A DNA stretch of 64,000 nucleotides from Parabacteroides sp. 52 (GTDB lineage: Bacteria; Bacteroidota; Bacteroidia; Bacteroidales; Tannerellaceae), in assembly GCF_010500925.1 (NCBI RefSeq), contig NZ_QVMG01000001.1:186001-250000 (forward strand), in the 5' to 3' direction. The first letter of the stretch is position 1. Each line of letters begins with the position of its first letter. The notes under the pieces are model-generated. The model did no database searches. It was not told where the DNA came from and worked only from the letters and a program-made list of their open reading frames with translations. Below, piece by piece: positions 63,930-64,000 of the stretch. The translations under genes were made by a program, and so were the position numbers.

Positions 63930-64000
63930 ATGCGGAACGATTTTTTCGTGTTGAAAAAAATAAAAGAGGGAGATATTAAAGCTTTTGAAAATATTTTCAG
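63930..64000 (+). CDS. ECF-type RNA polymerase sigma factor, N-terminal start (3' end outside window)
   Basis: Only 23 codons are visible, from ATG at 63930: MRNDFFVLKKIKEGDIKAFENIF. The phrase KIKEGDIKAFENIF is the usual opening of region 2 in Bacteroidota ECF sigma factors. It is probably the first gene of another sigma/FecR/SusCD-type locus beyond the window. Confidence 0.75.
   Translation, partial: MRNDFFVLKKIKEGDIKAFENIF

Noticed and set aside
63877-64000. Frameshifted continuation of the 62620-63876 gene
   Set aside because: A fresh promoter and ATG with an ECF sigma N-terminus explain the stretch better.

Overview
The window is a stretch of a Bacteroidales chromosome, most like Parabacteroides or a close relative. 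Evidence: SusC/SusD genes behind a FecR anti-sigma factor, an S-type sulfatase, DUF5686, DUF4270, DUF4494 and HU-HIG proteins, the two-step glycogen set GDE/GT4/GH57, and promoters of the Bacteroidota type (TAnnTTTG at -7) instead of strong Shine-Dalgarno sites. The genus call is an inference from gene content and order, not from a marker gene.

Layout. 1-7505: end of a FecR gene, then susC, susD and a sulfatase (polysaccharide utilisation locus). 7712-13421: outer-membrane protein of unknown role, DUF1080 lipoprotein, DUF5686 outer-membrane protein, NhaC antiporter. 13462-17064: HTH regulator, DUF4494, YggS, dihydroorotate dehydrogenase-like protein. 17139-22080 (minus): DUF3472 lipoprotein, serS, NlpC/P60 lipoprotein, rpmA, rplU, HU-HIG protein. 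22555-28192 (plus): PNPOx-like protein, prmA, YtxH/holin-like/unknown trio, a 30-residue lipoprotein, gap, miaA, kdsA. 28254-33507 (minus): tRNA-His, folD, ffh, MATE exporter, panD, panC. 33608-40390: short GT5-like protein and DUF4270 lipoprotein (plus), then a minus-strand glycogen operon. 40620-47418: second HTH regulator, HU, upp, Gfo/Idh oxidoreductase, phosphoesterase/beta-propeller protein. 47480-57972 (minus): candidate 6S-type RNA, rplT-rpmI-infC-thrS, TPR protein, biotin carrier and carboxyltransferase, def, ruvX, sugar-phosphate transferase. 58070-64000: OmpA-like protein, gmd-fcl-rfbA, a carboxypeptidase-regulatory-domain protein, and the start of an ECF sigma factor gene.

The most unusual structure is intergenic. 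Three places (7507-7594, 22109-22196, 44653-44740) each hold exactly four tandem 22-bp units, each unit an imperfect or perfect palindrome built on a CGAT-N4-ATCG-like core. Two have nearly the same unit; the third has the same period, copy number and core but different flanks. A separate 81-83 bp promoter-plus-hairpin element is shared by two unrelated genes (minus strand 14506-14586 and plus strand 44762-44844). A 30-codon lipoprotein ORF sits in the gap leader, and miaA and ruvX look almost leaderless.

Most of the rest is ordinary housekeeping: translation (serS, thrS, infC, L20, L21, L27, L35, prmA, miaA, def, tRNA-His), protein targeting (ffh), one-carbon and CoA metabolism (folD, panC, panD), LPS and surface sugars (kdsA, gmd, fcl, rfbA, sugar-phosphate transferase), and glycan uptake and storage. 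No insertion sequence, prophage, CRISPR array or rRNA was seen.
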